Assembly: GCA_035531535.1 (NCBI GenBank)
Contig: DATKSV010000027.1
Span: forward strand, 14,124-78,123
Direction: 5' to 3'
Length of the DNA stretch: 64,000 bases
DNA from: AG-12 sp035531535
Lineage (GTDB): Bacteria; Chloroflexota; Dormibacteria; Aeolococcales; Bog-877
Positions 43,679 to 53,959 of this stretch are shown piece by piece. The notes below the pieces were generated by a model that worked only from the letters and a program-made list of their open reading frames with translations, made no database searches and was not told the DNA's origin. The first letter of the stretch is position 1, and each line of letters starts with the position of its first letter. The translations under genes and the position numbers were made by a program.

Positions 43679-44095
43679 ATGAATGCTAATGGTGGCTTGC
43701 ATGGATTGCTGGCGCGGATGTCGCCCCAGCGCCGTCCCGGGACCTACGTGTTCGTGGTGGTCGCCAAGGGAGAGCCGATCCCCAAAGTGGAGGTGTTCGC
43801 CAGCGTGGTGGAAGCGGAGGGAGTCTCACTGGTCCTGTCCCGTGAGGATGCAGACGTGGCGGGGCTCGCCTACGACTTCCTGGCCGGCTGGATCACCTTA
43901 GGGGTGCACTCGAAAGTCAGCGATATCGGCTTGACGGCAGCGGTTAGCGCCGCCCTTGCCGACGCTGGGATCAGCTGCAACGTGATCGCCGGGTACCACC
44001 ACGACCACCTGCTGGTGCCCGTCGAGCGGCTTGTGGAGGCCCTCGATGTCCTGCGGAGACTGAGCGCCAGCCACCGTCTGCGGACTGTGCCGTGA
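43679..44095 (+). CDS. ACT-domain protein (DUF2241/ACT_7-like)
   Basis: A 138-residue protein with two ACT-like halves. The first half includes YVFVVVAKGEPIPKVEVFASV; the second has ITLGVHSKVSDIGLTAAVSAA and ISCNVIAGYHHDHLLVPVE. The family is thought to bind amino acids; no enzymatic part is present. ATG at 43679 follows AGGGGAGA by eight bases. The 269 bases upstream, after vapC, show no gene. Confidence 0.8.
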   Translation: MNANGGLHGLLARMSPQRRPGTYVFVVVAKGEPIPKVEVFASVVEAEGVSLVLSREDADVAGLAYDFLAGWITLGVHSKVSDIGLTAAVSAALADAGISCNVIAGYHHDHLLVPVERLVEALDVLRRLSASHRLRTVP

Positions 44096-44186
44096 TGGGG
44101 CCCGACCGGAGACGGATCTGATCTGGGCGGCGGGCAGCGCCGAACTCTAGAGCGCCGACTGGCGGTCGCTCGGGTTCGGCCGCAGG

Positions 44187-44885
44187 CTAAGCCGGAGCGG
44201 CCTGCCCGCAGTGGGAGCAGAAGTGCGCCCCAACCAGAAGCACCCGACCGCAAGATGGGCAGATCTGAGAGCCGGGACTCGCCCCTGCGGATGGCCGGGT
44301 CAGCGCCCCGGAGGGAGAGTAGTCGAGAGCTGGCGGGGCTCCCATCTGCCAGATTCGCCAGTGCACCAGACCCATCGCGGCGATCAGGAGGGCGAGCGCC
44401 AAACCCACCCAGGCGAACGCCCCTGCAAACGGGACATCCCCCGGATTGGAGACCAGAGGGCCGAAGTGCGGTATCAGATCCAGGATGGTGAACATCAGAA
44501 GCGCGGCGCTGAGGAGAGTTGAGATCAAACTGCGGTATGCGCTCGACAGCATCAAGCCGATGTGCGCCAACCGCAGCGCCTCCCAGAGCAGCAGCGCCAG
44601 GGCGAAGAGGGCAGCCGCCGGGCCCGCCCCACCGAGACCGGTCTGAACCCCACCGCAAAACCCTACTGGCTGCAGGATCGCCGCATGGGTCGCGAAGGGA
44701 GACCGGATCAACGGTCCGGGGGCAAGGCAGACCGGGCTCGGGCCCCAGGGCAAGAAGAGGTCGAGGAAGAAGACCACCGCCAGGCCCGCCAGCAGGACTC
44801 CTTCCGAGGCCATTCCCAGCAGCCATGAGCGCTTCGGCATCGAGCTCATTGTCGCCCCCAAGCGAAATCCACGTGCCGGCACCAT
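44187..44885 (-). CDS. Membrane protein with C-terminal zinc ribbon
   Basis: A protein of up to 232 residues with about four membrane segments (GVLLAGLAVVFFLDLFLPWG; ALFALALLLWEALRLAHIG; LLSAALLMFTILDLIPHFG; WVGLALALLIAAMGLVHW), then a proline/serine linker and a zinc ribbon CPSCG-CSHCG at the end. Function unknown. Starts at 44885, 44849 or 44840 are all possible. It follows purH by 24 bp on the same strand and may be the last gene of that operon. Confidence 0.65.
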   Translation of the reverse strand: MVPARGFRLGATMSSMPKRSWLLGMASEGVLLAGLAVVFFLDLFLPWGPSPVCLAPGPLIRSPFATHAAILQPVGFCGGVQTGLGGAGPAAALFALALLLWEALRLAHIGLMLSSAYRSLISTLLSAALLMFTILDLIPHFGPLVSNPGDVPFAGAFAWVGLALALLIAAMGLVHWRIWQMGAPPALDYSPSGALTRPSAGASPGSQICPSCGRVLLVGAHFCSHCGQAAPA

Positions 44886-44909
44886 ACACCCGCCCGGGCG
44901 GAGACGGCG

Positions 44910-46448
44910 TCAGTGGCGAAAGTGACGTCTCCCGGTCGCCACCAGGGCCATTCCAGCTTGGTCGGCCACGGCCAGAACCTCCGGGTCACGCTTCGAGCCC
45001 CCGGGATGGATGGCCGCGCTGACCCCGGCGTCGGCGGCCAGTTGCAGGCCGTCGGGCATGGGAAAGAATGCGTCCGAGGCCAGGCAGCTGCCCTGGGAGC
45101 GAGCGCCGGCACGAGCTACCGCCAGCTGGACCGACTCCACCCGCGACATCTGGCCCGCCCCGATCCCCACCGCCGTGCCGTCCCGGCAGAGCACGATGGC
45201 GTTCGACTTGACCGCCCTCACGACCTGCCAGGCAAGGGTCAGCTGGGCCCACTCAGCGGGGCTGGGGGAGCGCCGGGAAAGCACCGTGAAGGCCGCCTCG
45301 GGGTCGGCGGCGGAGTCCGGAGTCTGGACCAGAAAACCCCCGTCCAGGCTGCGAAAATCCCAGTCGCCCAGGGCTGATGGCAGGGCCACCTGCAGGACCC
45401 TGAGACGGGGCTTGGCGGCCAGCACCAGGGCGGCTTCGGGGGTGATCGCGGGCGCCACCACAAGCTCCAGGAAATGGCCCCGTAGCGCCTCGGCGGCCTC
45501 GATGTCGAGCTCCTGATTGAGGCCCACGACACCGCCATAGGCAGAGCGTGGGTCGCAGTCGTAGGCCCGCCGGAAGGCCTCGGCTACGGTTGCGCCCAGC
45601 GCCACTCCACAGGGGTTGGTGTGTTTCACCACCACCGCCGAGGGGGTCGGGAGCGCCTGGCATAGGCGCCAGGCAGCGTCGGCGTCCAGCCAGTTGGTGT
45701 AGGAGAGCTCCGGGCCCTGGAGCTGTTGGGCGGCGGCTACCCCGCCGGCGGCAGCGCCAGCCGCGTAGAGGGCCCCCTCTTGATGGGGGTTCTCCCCGTA
45801 GCGGAGAACCTGGCGGAGGCTCCCGGTCAGAGTCAGGCGCCGCGGCCACGGCTGAGGCGCGGGGGCGGGCATCCCGGCCAGATGGGCGGCGATGGCCCCA
45901 TCGTAAGCGGCTGTGAGTTGGAAGACGCGCAACGCCAAGTCCCGCAACTGGTCCGGAGAAAGGCCCCCCGAGCCAATCGCCTCCAGCACCTCCTGATACT
46001 GGTCGGGGCTGGACACCGCCGCCACATCGCGCCAATTCTTGGCGGCAGCCCGAAGCAGCGTCGGGCCTCCGATGTCAATCGCCTCGAGCACCGCATCCAG
46101 GGCCGCTCCGGAGGCGGCCACCCTGGCGAACGGGTAGAGGTTGACCACCACCATGTCGATGGGCCGGTAACCGAACCTCTCGAGCGTCGCCAGATCCTCC
46201 GTCCGATCTCGGCGCGCCAAAATCCCGGCATGGACCGCGGGGTGAAGGGTCTTGACCCTTCCCTCCAGCATCTCCTCCACCTTGGTCAGCTCCGAGACCG
46301 GGACCACCTGGAGTCCGGCCTCCCTCAGGACCCGGGCGGTGCCGCCGGTCGCCACCAGCTCGACGCCCAGTTCGCTCAGCCCGGTCGCGAACTCCACCAG
46401 GCCGCTCTTATCGTCGACCCCGAGCAGAGCACGTCGAGGCTTCAACAC
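44910..46448 (-). CDS. purH: Bifunctional AICAR formyltransferase/IMP cyclohydrolase
   Basis: A 512-residue enzyme doing the last two steps of IMP synthesis. The cyclohydrolase part begins RRALLGVDDKSGLVEFA and has GRVKTLHPAVHAGIL; the formyltransferase part has YGENPHQEGALY, VVKHTNPCGVALG and AAIHPGGSKRDPEV. GTG at 46448 (or TTG 46445) is chosen because it overlaps the purN stop and fits the family N-terminus; a longer open frame upstream lies inside purN. Confidence 0.94.
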   Translation of the reverse strand: MLKPRRALLGVDDKSGLVEFATGLSELGVELVATGGTARVLREAGLQVVPVSELTKVEEMLEGRVKTLHPAVHAGILARRDRTEDLATLERFGYRPIDMVVVNLYPFARVAASGAALDAVLEAIDIGGPTLLRAAAKNWRDVAAVSSPDQYQEVLEAIGSGGLSPDQLRDLALRVFQLTAAYDGAIAAHLAGMPAPAPQPWPRRLTLTGSLRQVLRYGENPHQEGALYAAGAAAGGVAAAQQLQGPELSYTNWLDADAAWRLCQALPTPSAVVVKHTNPCGVALGATVAEAFRRAYDCDPRSAYGGVVGLNQELDIEAAEALRGHFLELVVAPAITPEAALVLAAKPRLRVLQVALPSALGDWDFRSLDGGFLVQTPDSAADPEAAFTVLSRRSPSPAEWAQLTLAWQVVRAVKSNAIVLCRDGTAVGIGAGQMSRVESVQLAVARAGARSQGSCLASDAFFPMPDGLQLAADAGVSAAIHPGGSKRDPEVLAVADQAGMALVATGRRHFRH

Positions 46449-47050
46449 GTCCGGCGCCGGACTCGGCGTCCCTCCACCAGCAGCCCATCGCTCGCCAGCA
46501 GCTCGACCGCCCGGGGCAGGATTCGCCACTCCTGCTCGTGGATGCGTTGGAGCAGGCTGGCAGGAGTGTCGTCGTCCCTGACCTCCACCGCCGCCTGGAG
46601 CACGATCGGACCGCCGTCGACCGATTCTGGGTCGACGATGTGGACCGTGCAGCCGGTCACCTTGACCCCATACTCCAGGGCCTGCTCCACCGCCGTCATG
46701 GTGCCCGCGAAAGCGGGAAGCAGGCTGTTGTGAAGGTTGAGGATCCGCCCCGCGAACGCGCTCAGGAGAGGCTCTCCCAGGATCCGGTCGTAGCCGGCCA
46801 GGACCAGGATCTCAACTTTGTTCTCGCCTAGCCAATCGGCCATGGCGGCGTCCCTGGCGCGGGAATCCCCCGCGTAGTCACGGGCCGGGAAAGCCTGGCA
46901 GGGTATGCCCGAAGACCGGGCCAGCGCCAGCGCCGGGCAGGCGGTCCGATTGGATGCCACCGCCGCCACCGCGGCAGGGAATCCGGGCACCCCGGCGGCG
47001 GCTACCAGGGCGGCCAGGTTGCTGCCGCGTCCGGAGACCAGCACCCCCAC
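46442..47050 (-). CDS. purN: Phosphoribosylglycinamide formyltransferase
   Basis: A 202-residue GAR transformylase using 10-formyl-THF. Segments MGVLVSGRGSNLAALV, RILNLHNSLLPAFAG (catalytic Asn and His) and HIVDPESVDGGPIVLQ (catalytic Asp) are present. GTG at 47050 starts at the family N-terminus. The usual Pro in the NxHPSL motif is Asn here, a minor change. The gene lies 23 bp after purM. Confidence 0.92.
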   Translation of the reverse strand: MGVLVSGRGSNLAALVAAAGVPGFPAAVAAVASNRTACPALALARSSGIPCQAFPARDYAGDSRARDAAMADWLGENKVEILVLAGYDRILGEPLLSAFAGRILNLHNSLLPAFAGTMTAVEQALEYGVKVTGCTVHIVDPESVDGGPIVLQAAVEVRDDDTPASLLQRIHEQEWRILPRAVELLASDGLLVEGRRVRRRTC

Positions 47051-47073
47051 CCCACGTCGTGCTTGCTGGTCGG

Positions 47074-48141
<1,068 letters not shown>

Positions 48142-48349
48142 GCCGCCACCCGGGGCGGGCCCGCCGCGGCTCGAAGCGGCCGGGCAAAACCAGGCTCCGG
48201 CGCAGCCTGAGACACGCCCAGAGGGTCACCTTTGGTGGCCAACCCAGCCGCCCCCGCCTCAATCCGGCCGGCTCCCGGAAGGGCCCCGTCGTGGGCGCGG
48301 ACCAATGGCAGGGCGCCCGCAGGCAAAGACAGCCGCGAGCCGGGTCCGT

Positions 48350-49852
48350 TCATCCTTCGAGCGCCAGCTTGTCCATCTCCAGCTGCTGGGGAACCTGGAG
48401 TGGATACACGCCGTCCAAGCAGGCGAAACAGAAGCCAGCCGTCTCGGGGCGCGAATGCAGGGCGATGCGCAGTCCATCCAGACTGAGGTAGGCCAGGGAG
48501 TCGGTCCCGATGATGGCACCCACCTCGTCGGAGGTGCGCCCGGCCGCGATCAGCTCGCTGCGGCTGGCGATGTCAATCCCCATGAAGCAGGGGAAGCGAA
48601 TCGGCGGCGAGGCCACCCGCATATGCACCTCGCGCGCCCCCGCCCGGCGCAGCGCCTCCACGATCTGGCGGGATGTCGATCCCCGCACGATCGAGTCGTC
48701 GACCAGCACCACCCGCTTGCCCGCCAGGACGTGGGGCATGGGGTTGAACTTCAATCGCACCCCGGCGTCGCGCATCCCCTGCTGGGGCTGGATGAAGGTG
48801 CGATTGATGTAGCGCGACTTGATCATGCCCTCAGCAAAGGGAATCCCGCTGGCCTGGGCGAAGCCGATCGCGGCCGGGGTGCCCGAGTCGGGCAGCGGGA
48901 TCACCACATCGGCGTCCACGGGAGACTCCTCGGCCAGCCTCCGGCCCATCGCCAAGCGGACCTCGTAGAGGCTGCGGTTCTGGATCACGGAGTCGGGACG
49001 CGCGAAGTAGATGAACTCGAACGAGCACATCGCCGGCGGCCGCCGCTGTCCGAACCTCACGCTGTGCAACCCGCTGGCGTCAATCGTGACGATCTCGCCG
49101 GGACGCACCTCGCGCACCAGCCGGGCGCCGACCACATCCAGCGCGCAGGTCTCGCTGGCGATTATGTAACCCTCACCGCCAGGGGCGGTGAGGTCTCCCA
49201 GACGGCCGATGCACAGCGGCCGCAGCCCCAGTTCGTCCCGAGCTGCCACCAGGCTGTCCCGGGTCAGGAACCCCAAGGAGTAGGCGCCGAGGACCCGGGG
49301 CAGGGAACGTTGCAGGACGATCTCCAAGCGCTCGCCGGGAGTGCGTGCCAGCAGGCCCGAGAGAACCTCGGTGTCGCTGCTGGTGGCGAAGGCGTAGCCC
49401 TCCTCCGCAAGGGCGTTGCGGAGCGCCTGGGCGTTGGTGAGGTTGCCGTTGTGAGAGATCGCCACCGGACCCAGCTGGCCGTGCTCAAATGTGAAGGGCT
49501 GGGCGTTGCTGGCATGTGAGGAGCCGGTGGTGGAGTAGCGGGTGTGGGCCAGCCCCCAGGACCCTGGCAAGCGGCTCAGGGATTCCTCGGAGAAGACCTG
49601 CGAGACCAGGCCCATGTCCTTGTGCACCCGCAGCCTCTCCTCGTCGGAGACGCAGATCCCCGCCGACTCCTGGCCGCGATGCTGGAGCGCGTAGATGCCC
49701 AGGTAGCAGAGGTTGGCCACGTCGGCCCCGGGGGCGTACACACCGAACACTCCGCAAGCCTCGTGCAGCTTGTCGTCGCCGACGCCAGCGGCACGGCTCT
49801 CCGCCTGGGGATGCCCCGGGTGGCCGTTGATGTCGATCACCTCCGCCAGCAT
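48350..49852 (-). CDS. purF: Amidophosphoribosyltransferase
   Basis: A 500-residue enzyme of the first committed purine step. The precursor N-terminus of about 33 residues precedes the nucleophile in ACGVFGVYAP, as in the self-processing B. subtilis type. Iron-sulfur cysteines are visible in MCSFEFIYF, RFPCFMGID and GFCFACLDG. The PRPP loop is RVVLVDDSIVRGSTSRQI. ATG at 49852 lacks a Shine-Dalgarno; a strong GGAGGTGATC occurs instead inside the first codons. Confidence 0.93.
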   Translation of the reverse strand: MLAEVIDINGHPGHPQAESRAAGVGDDKLHEACGVFGVYAPGADVANLCYLGIYALQHRGQESAGICVSDEERLRVHKDMGLVSQVFSEESLSRLPGSWGLAHTRYSTTGSSHASNAQPFTFEHGQLGPVAISHNGNLTNAQALRNALAEEGYAFATSSDTEVLSGLLARTPGERLEIVLQRSLPRVLGAYSLGFLTRDSLVAARDELGLRPLCIGRLGDLTAPGGEGYIIASETCALDVVGARLVREVRPGEIVTIDASGLHSVRFGQRRPPAMCSFEFIYFARPDSVIQNRSLYEVRLAMGRRLAEESPVDADVVIPLPDSGTPAAIGFAQASGIPFAEGMIKSRYINRTFIQPQQGMRDAGVRLKFNPMPHVLAGKRVVLVDDSIVRGSTSRQIVEALRRAGAREVHMRVASPPIRFPCFMGIDIASRSELIAAGRTSDEVGAIIGTDSLAYLSLDGLRIALHSRPETAGFCFACLDGVYPLQVPQQLEMDKLALEG

Positions 49853-49895
49853 AACGGCCAGCGGCCCAGCGGCCTCGACTTGCTGCTGCCGCAAG

Positions 49896-52133
49896 TCAGC
49901 CGCGCTCCATGAGGTTGAGCAGGGCCCCAGAGCTGGCCTGAGCCGCGGCCACCAGGCCGATCTCCGCCAGGCCCCCAATCGAGATCGAGCTGCCGCCGAC
50001 AACTCCGAGCTTCAGGACTGGCACCCCGTGGCCCTGGCAGACCGCCGCCAAGCGACTGATCTGATCGGGCGCGACGCTGACCAGGTAGCGACCAGACGTT
50101 TCCCCGAAGAGGACTCCCCAGGCCCAGCCGGTGGGAGCCGGACTCGGGGGCGCGAGCGGGGACTCGACGATGGCGCCCAGCCCGCCGGCGATGCACGACT
50201 CCGCCAGGGTCACCGCCAGTCCGCCCAGGGCGCAGTCATGGGCGGAGCTCAGGACCGAGCCACGCACCAGATCCCTGATGGCGGCTGCCGCCGCCAGTTC
50301 CGCGGCCACGTCGAGGCGGGGGGGGGTTCCCGTCGCCGTGCCCTGGGCCAGGCGCTGGTACTCGGACCCCGCCAGCTCGACCCCGGCCGGCCCGATCAGG
50401 TAGATCAGGTCGCCGGCGGCCCGGAACCCAAGCCCAGCGGAGACAGCGACCGATGGCACCTGGCCCACCAGGCCGACCATCGGAGTGGGCGGGATGCCGT
50501 TGCCCTGGAAGTCGTTGTAGAGGCTGACATTGCCGCTGACGACCGGAATCCCAAATGCCAGCGCGGCATCGGCGAGCCCTCCCACCGCCTCCTCCATCTG
50601 CCACATCACCTCCGACTGGTCGGGGTCGCCAAAGTTCAGGCAGTTGGTCAGAGCCAGCGGTTCGGCGCCCACCACGGCCAGGTTCCTGACCGCCTCGGCG
50701 ACGGCCAGGGCGGTGCCGCGGCGGGGGTCGAGCGCGGCCGAGCGATGGGCCCCGTCCACCGTCATGGCGAGGCCGTCGCGGCGGCCCTTGATCCGGAGCA
50801 CGGCGGCATCTCCGCCCGGACCGCGCACGGTGTCGTCGCCCACCTGGTGGTCGTACTGCCGGAATATCCAGCGGGTCTCGCCGCAGTTGGGCGAGCCCAG
50901 CAGCCGCAACCAGGACTCCTCCGGCGACCAGGGCGCCGGACTGCTCAGAGGGTCTGGGGCCAGCCGCGAGTCAAGGTCGGACGGCCGGCGGGAGGGCGGC
51001 CTGCGCTCGGCGAAGCCGTCAACCAGAATCCCCAGCGGCAGCGTGGCCACCTGCTCAAGGCCGTCGAGAATCCGCAGCTCGGGCTCGGCGATGACGCGGC
51101 CGATGATGTCGCTGTGAAGGTCCCAGCGATCGAAGATCCGCCGCACGGCGTCTTCCTGGCCTCGCTCCACCACCAGCACCATCCGCTCCTGGGACTCGCT
51201 GAGCATCACCTGATAGGGGGACATCCCCCGCTCCCGCCGACTGACCCGCGCCACGTCGATCTCGATTCCGACCCCGCCCCGGTGGGCCATCTCCGCGCAG
51301 CTGCTGGTTAGCCCAGCCGCCCCACAGTCCTGGAGGCCGACCAGGGCCGGATGCCCACACAGCTGGAGGCATGCCTCCAGCAGGCACTTCTCCAGGTAGG
51401 GGTTGCCGACCTGCACCGCCGGCCGCCTCTCCTCGGCGCTGTCGTCCAGCTGCACTGAGGCGAAGGTCGCACCGTGGATGCCGTCCCGCCCGGTGTCGGC
51501 TCCCACCAGCATCACCGGGTTGCCGGGGCCGGAGGCGACCGCCCGCACCAGCTGCGAGCGCTCCGCCAGCCCGACGCACATGGCATTGACCAGACAGTTT
51601 TCGGAGTAGGCGGAGTCGAAGTAGGTCTCGCCCCCCACGGTGGGCACCCCGATGCAATTGCCGTAGAAGCCGATCCCCTCCACCACCCGGGCGAAGCGGT
51701 GGCGCTGCAGAGACTGGTCCAGGTCGCCGAATCTGATCGCATCGAGGAGCGCAACCGGACGCGCCCCCATGGCGAAGACGTCGCGCAGGATGCCCCCCAC
51801 CCCGGTGGCGGCGCCCTGAACCGGCTCGATGGCGCTGGGGTGGTTGTGAGACTCGATCTTGAAGCAGCACAGGAGGTCGCCCCCAAGGTCCACCACCCCG
51901 GCGTTCTCGCCGGGCCCGAGCACCACCCGGGCGCCTGTGGACTGCAGCTGCCGGAGCAGCGGTTTGGAGGTCTTGTAGGAGCAGTGCTCCGACCACATCG
52001 CGCCCAGCATCCCCAGCTCCAGGGGATTGAGGGTACGCCCCAGCTGGGCGGTCGCGGACTCGTACTCGGCGCGGGTCAGCGCGATCTCACGCAGCTCAGC
52101 CGGAGTGGGCGCCTCAGGAACGACCTGCGTCAT
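49896..52133 (-). CDS. purL: FGAM synthase subunit PurL
   Basis: The 745-residue small-type PurL, which works with PurS and PurQ. Diagnostic stretches include LGAMWSEHCSYKTSKPLL, FKIESHNHPSAIEPVQGAATGVGGILRD and LQDCGAAGLTSSCAEMA. The ATG overlaps the purQ stop. The three-part FGAM synthase is the Gram-positive/Chloroflexota form, unlike the fused proteobacterial enzyme. Confidence 0.96.
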   Translation of the reverse strand: MTQVVPEAPTPAELREIALTRAEYESATAQLGRTLNPLELGMLGAMWSEHCSYKTSKPLLRQLQSTGARVVLGPGENAGVVDLGGDLLCCFKIESHNHPSAIEPVQGAATGVGGILRDVFAMGARPVALLDAIRFGDLDQSLQRHRFARVVEGIGFYGNCIGVPTVGGETYFDSAYSENCLVNAMCVGLAERSQLVRAVASGPGNPVMLVGADTGRDGIHGATFASVQLDDSAEERRPAVQVGNPYLEKCLLEACLQLCGHPALVGLQDCGAAGLTSSCAEMAHRGGVGIEIDVARVSRRERGMSPYQVMLSESQERMVLVVERGQEDAVRRIFDRWDLHSDIIGRVIAEPELRILDGLEQVATLPLGILVDGFAERRPPSRRPSDLDSRLAPDPLSSPAPWSPEESWLRLLGSPNCGETRWIFRQYDHQVGDDTVRGPGGDAAVLRIKGRRDGLAMTVDGAHRSAALDPRRGTALAVAEAVRNLAVVGAEPLALTNCLNFGDPDQSEVMWQMEEAVGGLADAALAFGIPVVSGNVSLYNDFQGNGIPPTPMVGLVGQVPSVAVSAGLGFRAAGDLIYLIGPAGVELAGSEYQRLAQGTATGTPPRLDVAAELAAAAAIRDLVRGSVLSSAHDCALGGLAVTLAESCIAGGLGAIVESPLAPPSPAPTGWAWGVLFGETSGRYLVSVAPDQISRLAAVCQGHGVPVLKLGVVGGSSISIGGLAEIGLVAAAQASSGALLNLMERG

Positions 52134-52834
52134 CGGCCCGCCGCGACCAGGCCGCGGACCACCCCGGCGAAGAGGGCGAGGCCATCCTCGGACCCCAGCA
52201 GCGGCTCGCAGGCCCGCTCCGGATGCGGCATCATACCCAGCACGTTGCGCTGCTCGTTGAGGATTCCCGCGATCTGATGGAGGGAGCCGTTGGGGTTGTA
52301 GCGGTCGGCCAGCTCCCCGGAGGGACCGGAGTAGCGCAGAGCCACTCGGGACTCCGCCTCCAGCTGCGCCAGAGTGGTCGGGTCGGCATAGTACCGGCCC
52401 TCTCCGTGAGAGATGGGGATCTCCAGGGTCGTCCCGATCTCGAGTTCGGCCAGGAACGGAGTGGAGACGGTCTCCACCCGCAGCCAGGTCGGCTGGCAGA
52501 GGAACTGCAGGCCCCGGTTGCGCAGCAGCGCGCCCGGCAGCAGGCCGGCCTCGCAGAGGATCTGGAAGCCGTTGCAGATCCCCAGCACCAGGCCCCCCGC
52601 CCGGGCATGCTCGGCGACCGCGTCCATCAGCGGGGCGAAACGCGCGATGGCGCCGGCGCGCAGATAGTCTCCATGGGCAAAGCCCCCCGGCAGGACCACG
52701 CAGTCACTGCCTTTGAGGTCTCGGTCGGCATGCCAAAGGAGGGTGGACTCGCCCCCGGCCAGGGACACCGCATGACTGCAGTCACGCTCAGACCAGGTGC
52801 CCGGAAAGACGGCTATGCCAAAGCGCACCGCCAA
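52130..52834 (-). CDS. purQ: FGAM synthase glutaminase subunit PurQ
   Basis: A 234-residue class I glutaminase delivering ammonia to PurL. Nucleophile in VLGICNGFQIL; catalytic His/Glu in GMMPHPERACEP. The start gives FGIAVFPGTWSERDC, the usual N-terminus. It ends within the purL start (ATGA) and begins one base after purS. Confidence 0.96.
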   Translation of the reverse strand: MAVRFGIAVFPGTWSERDCSHAVSLAGGESTLLWHADRDLKGSDCVVLPGGFAHGDYLRAGAIARFAPLMDAVAEHARAGGLVLGICNGFQILCEAGLLPGALLRNRGLQFLCQPTWLRVETVSTPFLAELEIGTTLEIPISHGEGRYYADPTTLAQLEAESRVALRYSGPSGELADRYNPNGSLHQIAGILNEQRNVLGMMPHPERACEPLLGSEDGLALFAGVVRGLVAAGR

Positions 52835-52835
52835 G

Positions 52836-53111
52836 CTATGGCTCCTCCCGCCGGAGCTGAAAGCGGTAGTCCTCGATCACCCCATTGCGGAGCAGCCGCC
52901 GGCACATCTCGTCCACCCGGGAGCGGACCTGGCTCTCCTCGGCGCCCTCCAGGTCAAGGCTGATGAACTTGCCCACCCTGGTAGCGCCTACCTCTGGGTA
53001 GCCCAGAGCGTGCAGGGCCTGGGTCACCACCAGGCCCTGGGGGTCGTTCACCACGGGCTTGAGGGTGACCACAACCTCGGCTATATATCGATGCCGGTTA
53101 TCCGTCGGCAT
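52836..53111 (-). CDS. purS: FGAM synthase subunit PurS
   Basis: A 91-residue dimeric scaffold subunit joining PurL and PurQ. It has the family core AEVVVTLKPVVNDPQG and GYPEVGATRVGKFISL. The ATG lies inside the end of purC (31-bp overlap) with GGAGG only one base upstream. Confidence 0.92.
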   Translation of the reverse strand: MPTDNRHRYIAEVVVTLKPVVNDPQGLVVTQALHALGYPEVGATRVGKFISLDLEGAEESQVRSRVDEMCRRLLRNGVIEDYRFQLRREEP

Positions 53112-53959
53112 ACCTCCAGGTACCGCAGTCTGGTCTCACTCACCAGGGCCTCGGGCAGGTGGGGTCCCGGCGGCTGCCGGTTCCAGCCGCTGCTGAGCAG
53201 ATAGTCGCGCACCGGTTGCTTGTCGAAGCCATGGGTAGACCCCTTGGCATCTCCCGCCTCCCAGAGCCGGGATGAGTCCGGAGTCAGCATCTCATCGATG
53301 ACTGTCAGCCGCCCGTCGACGAATCCGAACTCGAACTTGGTGTCGGCCAGGATCAGACCCGCCGCCAGGCAGCGCGCCGCCGCGTATTGATACAGCTGAA
53401 GGCTGGTCTCCTCCAGCTGAGCGGCCAGCTCCAAGCCCACCATCTCTTGCAGCTGGACCCGGGAGATGTTCTGATCGTGGCCGGTGTCGCTCTTGGTCGC
53501 CGGAGTGAATCGTGGCTCGGGGAGCCGGGACCCGAATGTCAGCCCCGACGGCAGCCCCTCCTCAGCGAGCGTCCCGGAGTCCAGGTACTCCTGCCACCCG
53601 CTGCCGGCGAGATGGCCACGGACGACGCACTCGATGTCGACCCGATCGGCCTTGGCGACGAACATCATCCTGCCTGCCAGATGGGAGTAGCTGGCGGCCG
53701 GGATGGCCGAGGGGTCATCCTCCCGGAGATGGTTGGGGACCATCGCTGCGGTCTGGCCAAACCAGAACCGTGACATGGTGGTGAGCACCCGACCCCGGTC
53801 GGGAATCAGGTCGGGAAGAACGCAGTCGAAGGCCGAGAGCCGGTCGGTTGCCACCATCAGCAGGCGGTCGCCCAGGTCGAAGGTGTCGCGCACCTTGCCG
53901 CGGCGGAAGAGCGGCAGCTGGGGCAGATCCGCCTCCGCCAGACCGTCCCCGCCGACCAT
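53081..53959 (-). CDS. purC: SAICAR synthase
   Basis: A 292-residue ligase joining CAIR and aspartate. Segments RRGKVRDTFDLGDRLLMVATD, DIECVVRGHLAGSGW and ILADTKFEFGF are diagnostic. It overlaps purB by one base and purS by 31. This is the longer SAICAR synthase form (about 290-300 residues) seen in eukaryotes and several bacteria. Confidence 0.95.
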   Translation of the reverse strand: MVGGDGLAEADLPQLPLFRRGKVRDTFDLGDRLLMVATDRLSAFDCVLPDLIPDRGRVLTTMSRFWFGQTAAMVPNHLREDDPSAIPAASYSHLAGRMMFVAKADRVDIECVVRGHLAGSGWQEYLDSGTLAEEGLPSGLTFGSRLPEPRFTPATKSDTGHDQNISRVQLQEMVGLELAAQLEETSLQLYQYAAARCLAAGLILADTKFEFGFVDGRLTVIDEMLTPDSSRLWEAGDAKGSTHGFDKQPVRDYLLSSGWNRQPPGPHLPEALVSETRLRYLEVCRRITGIDI

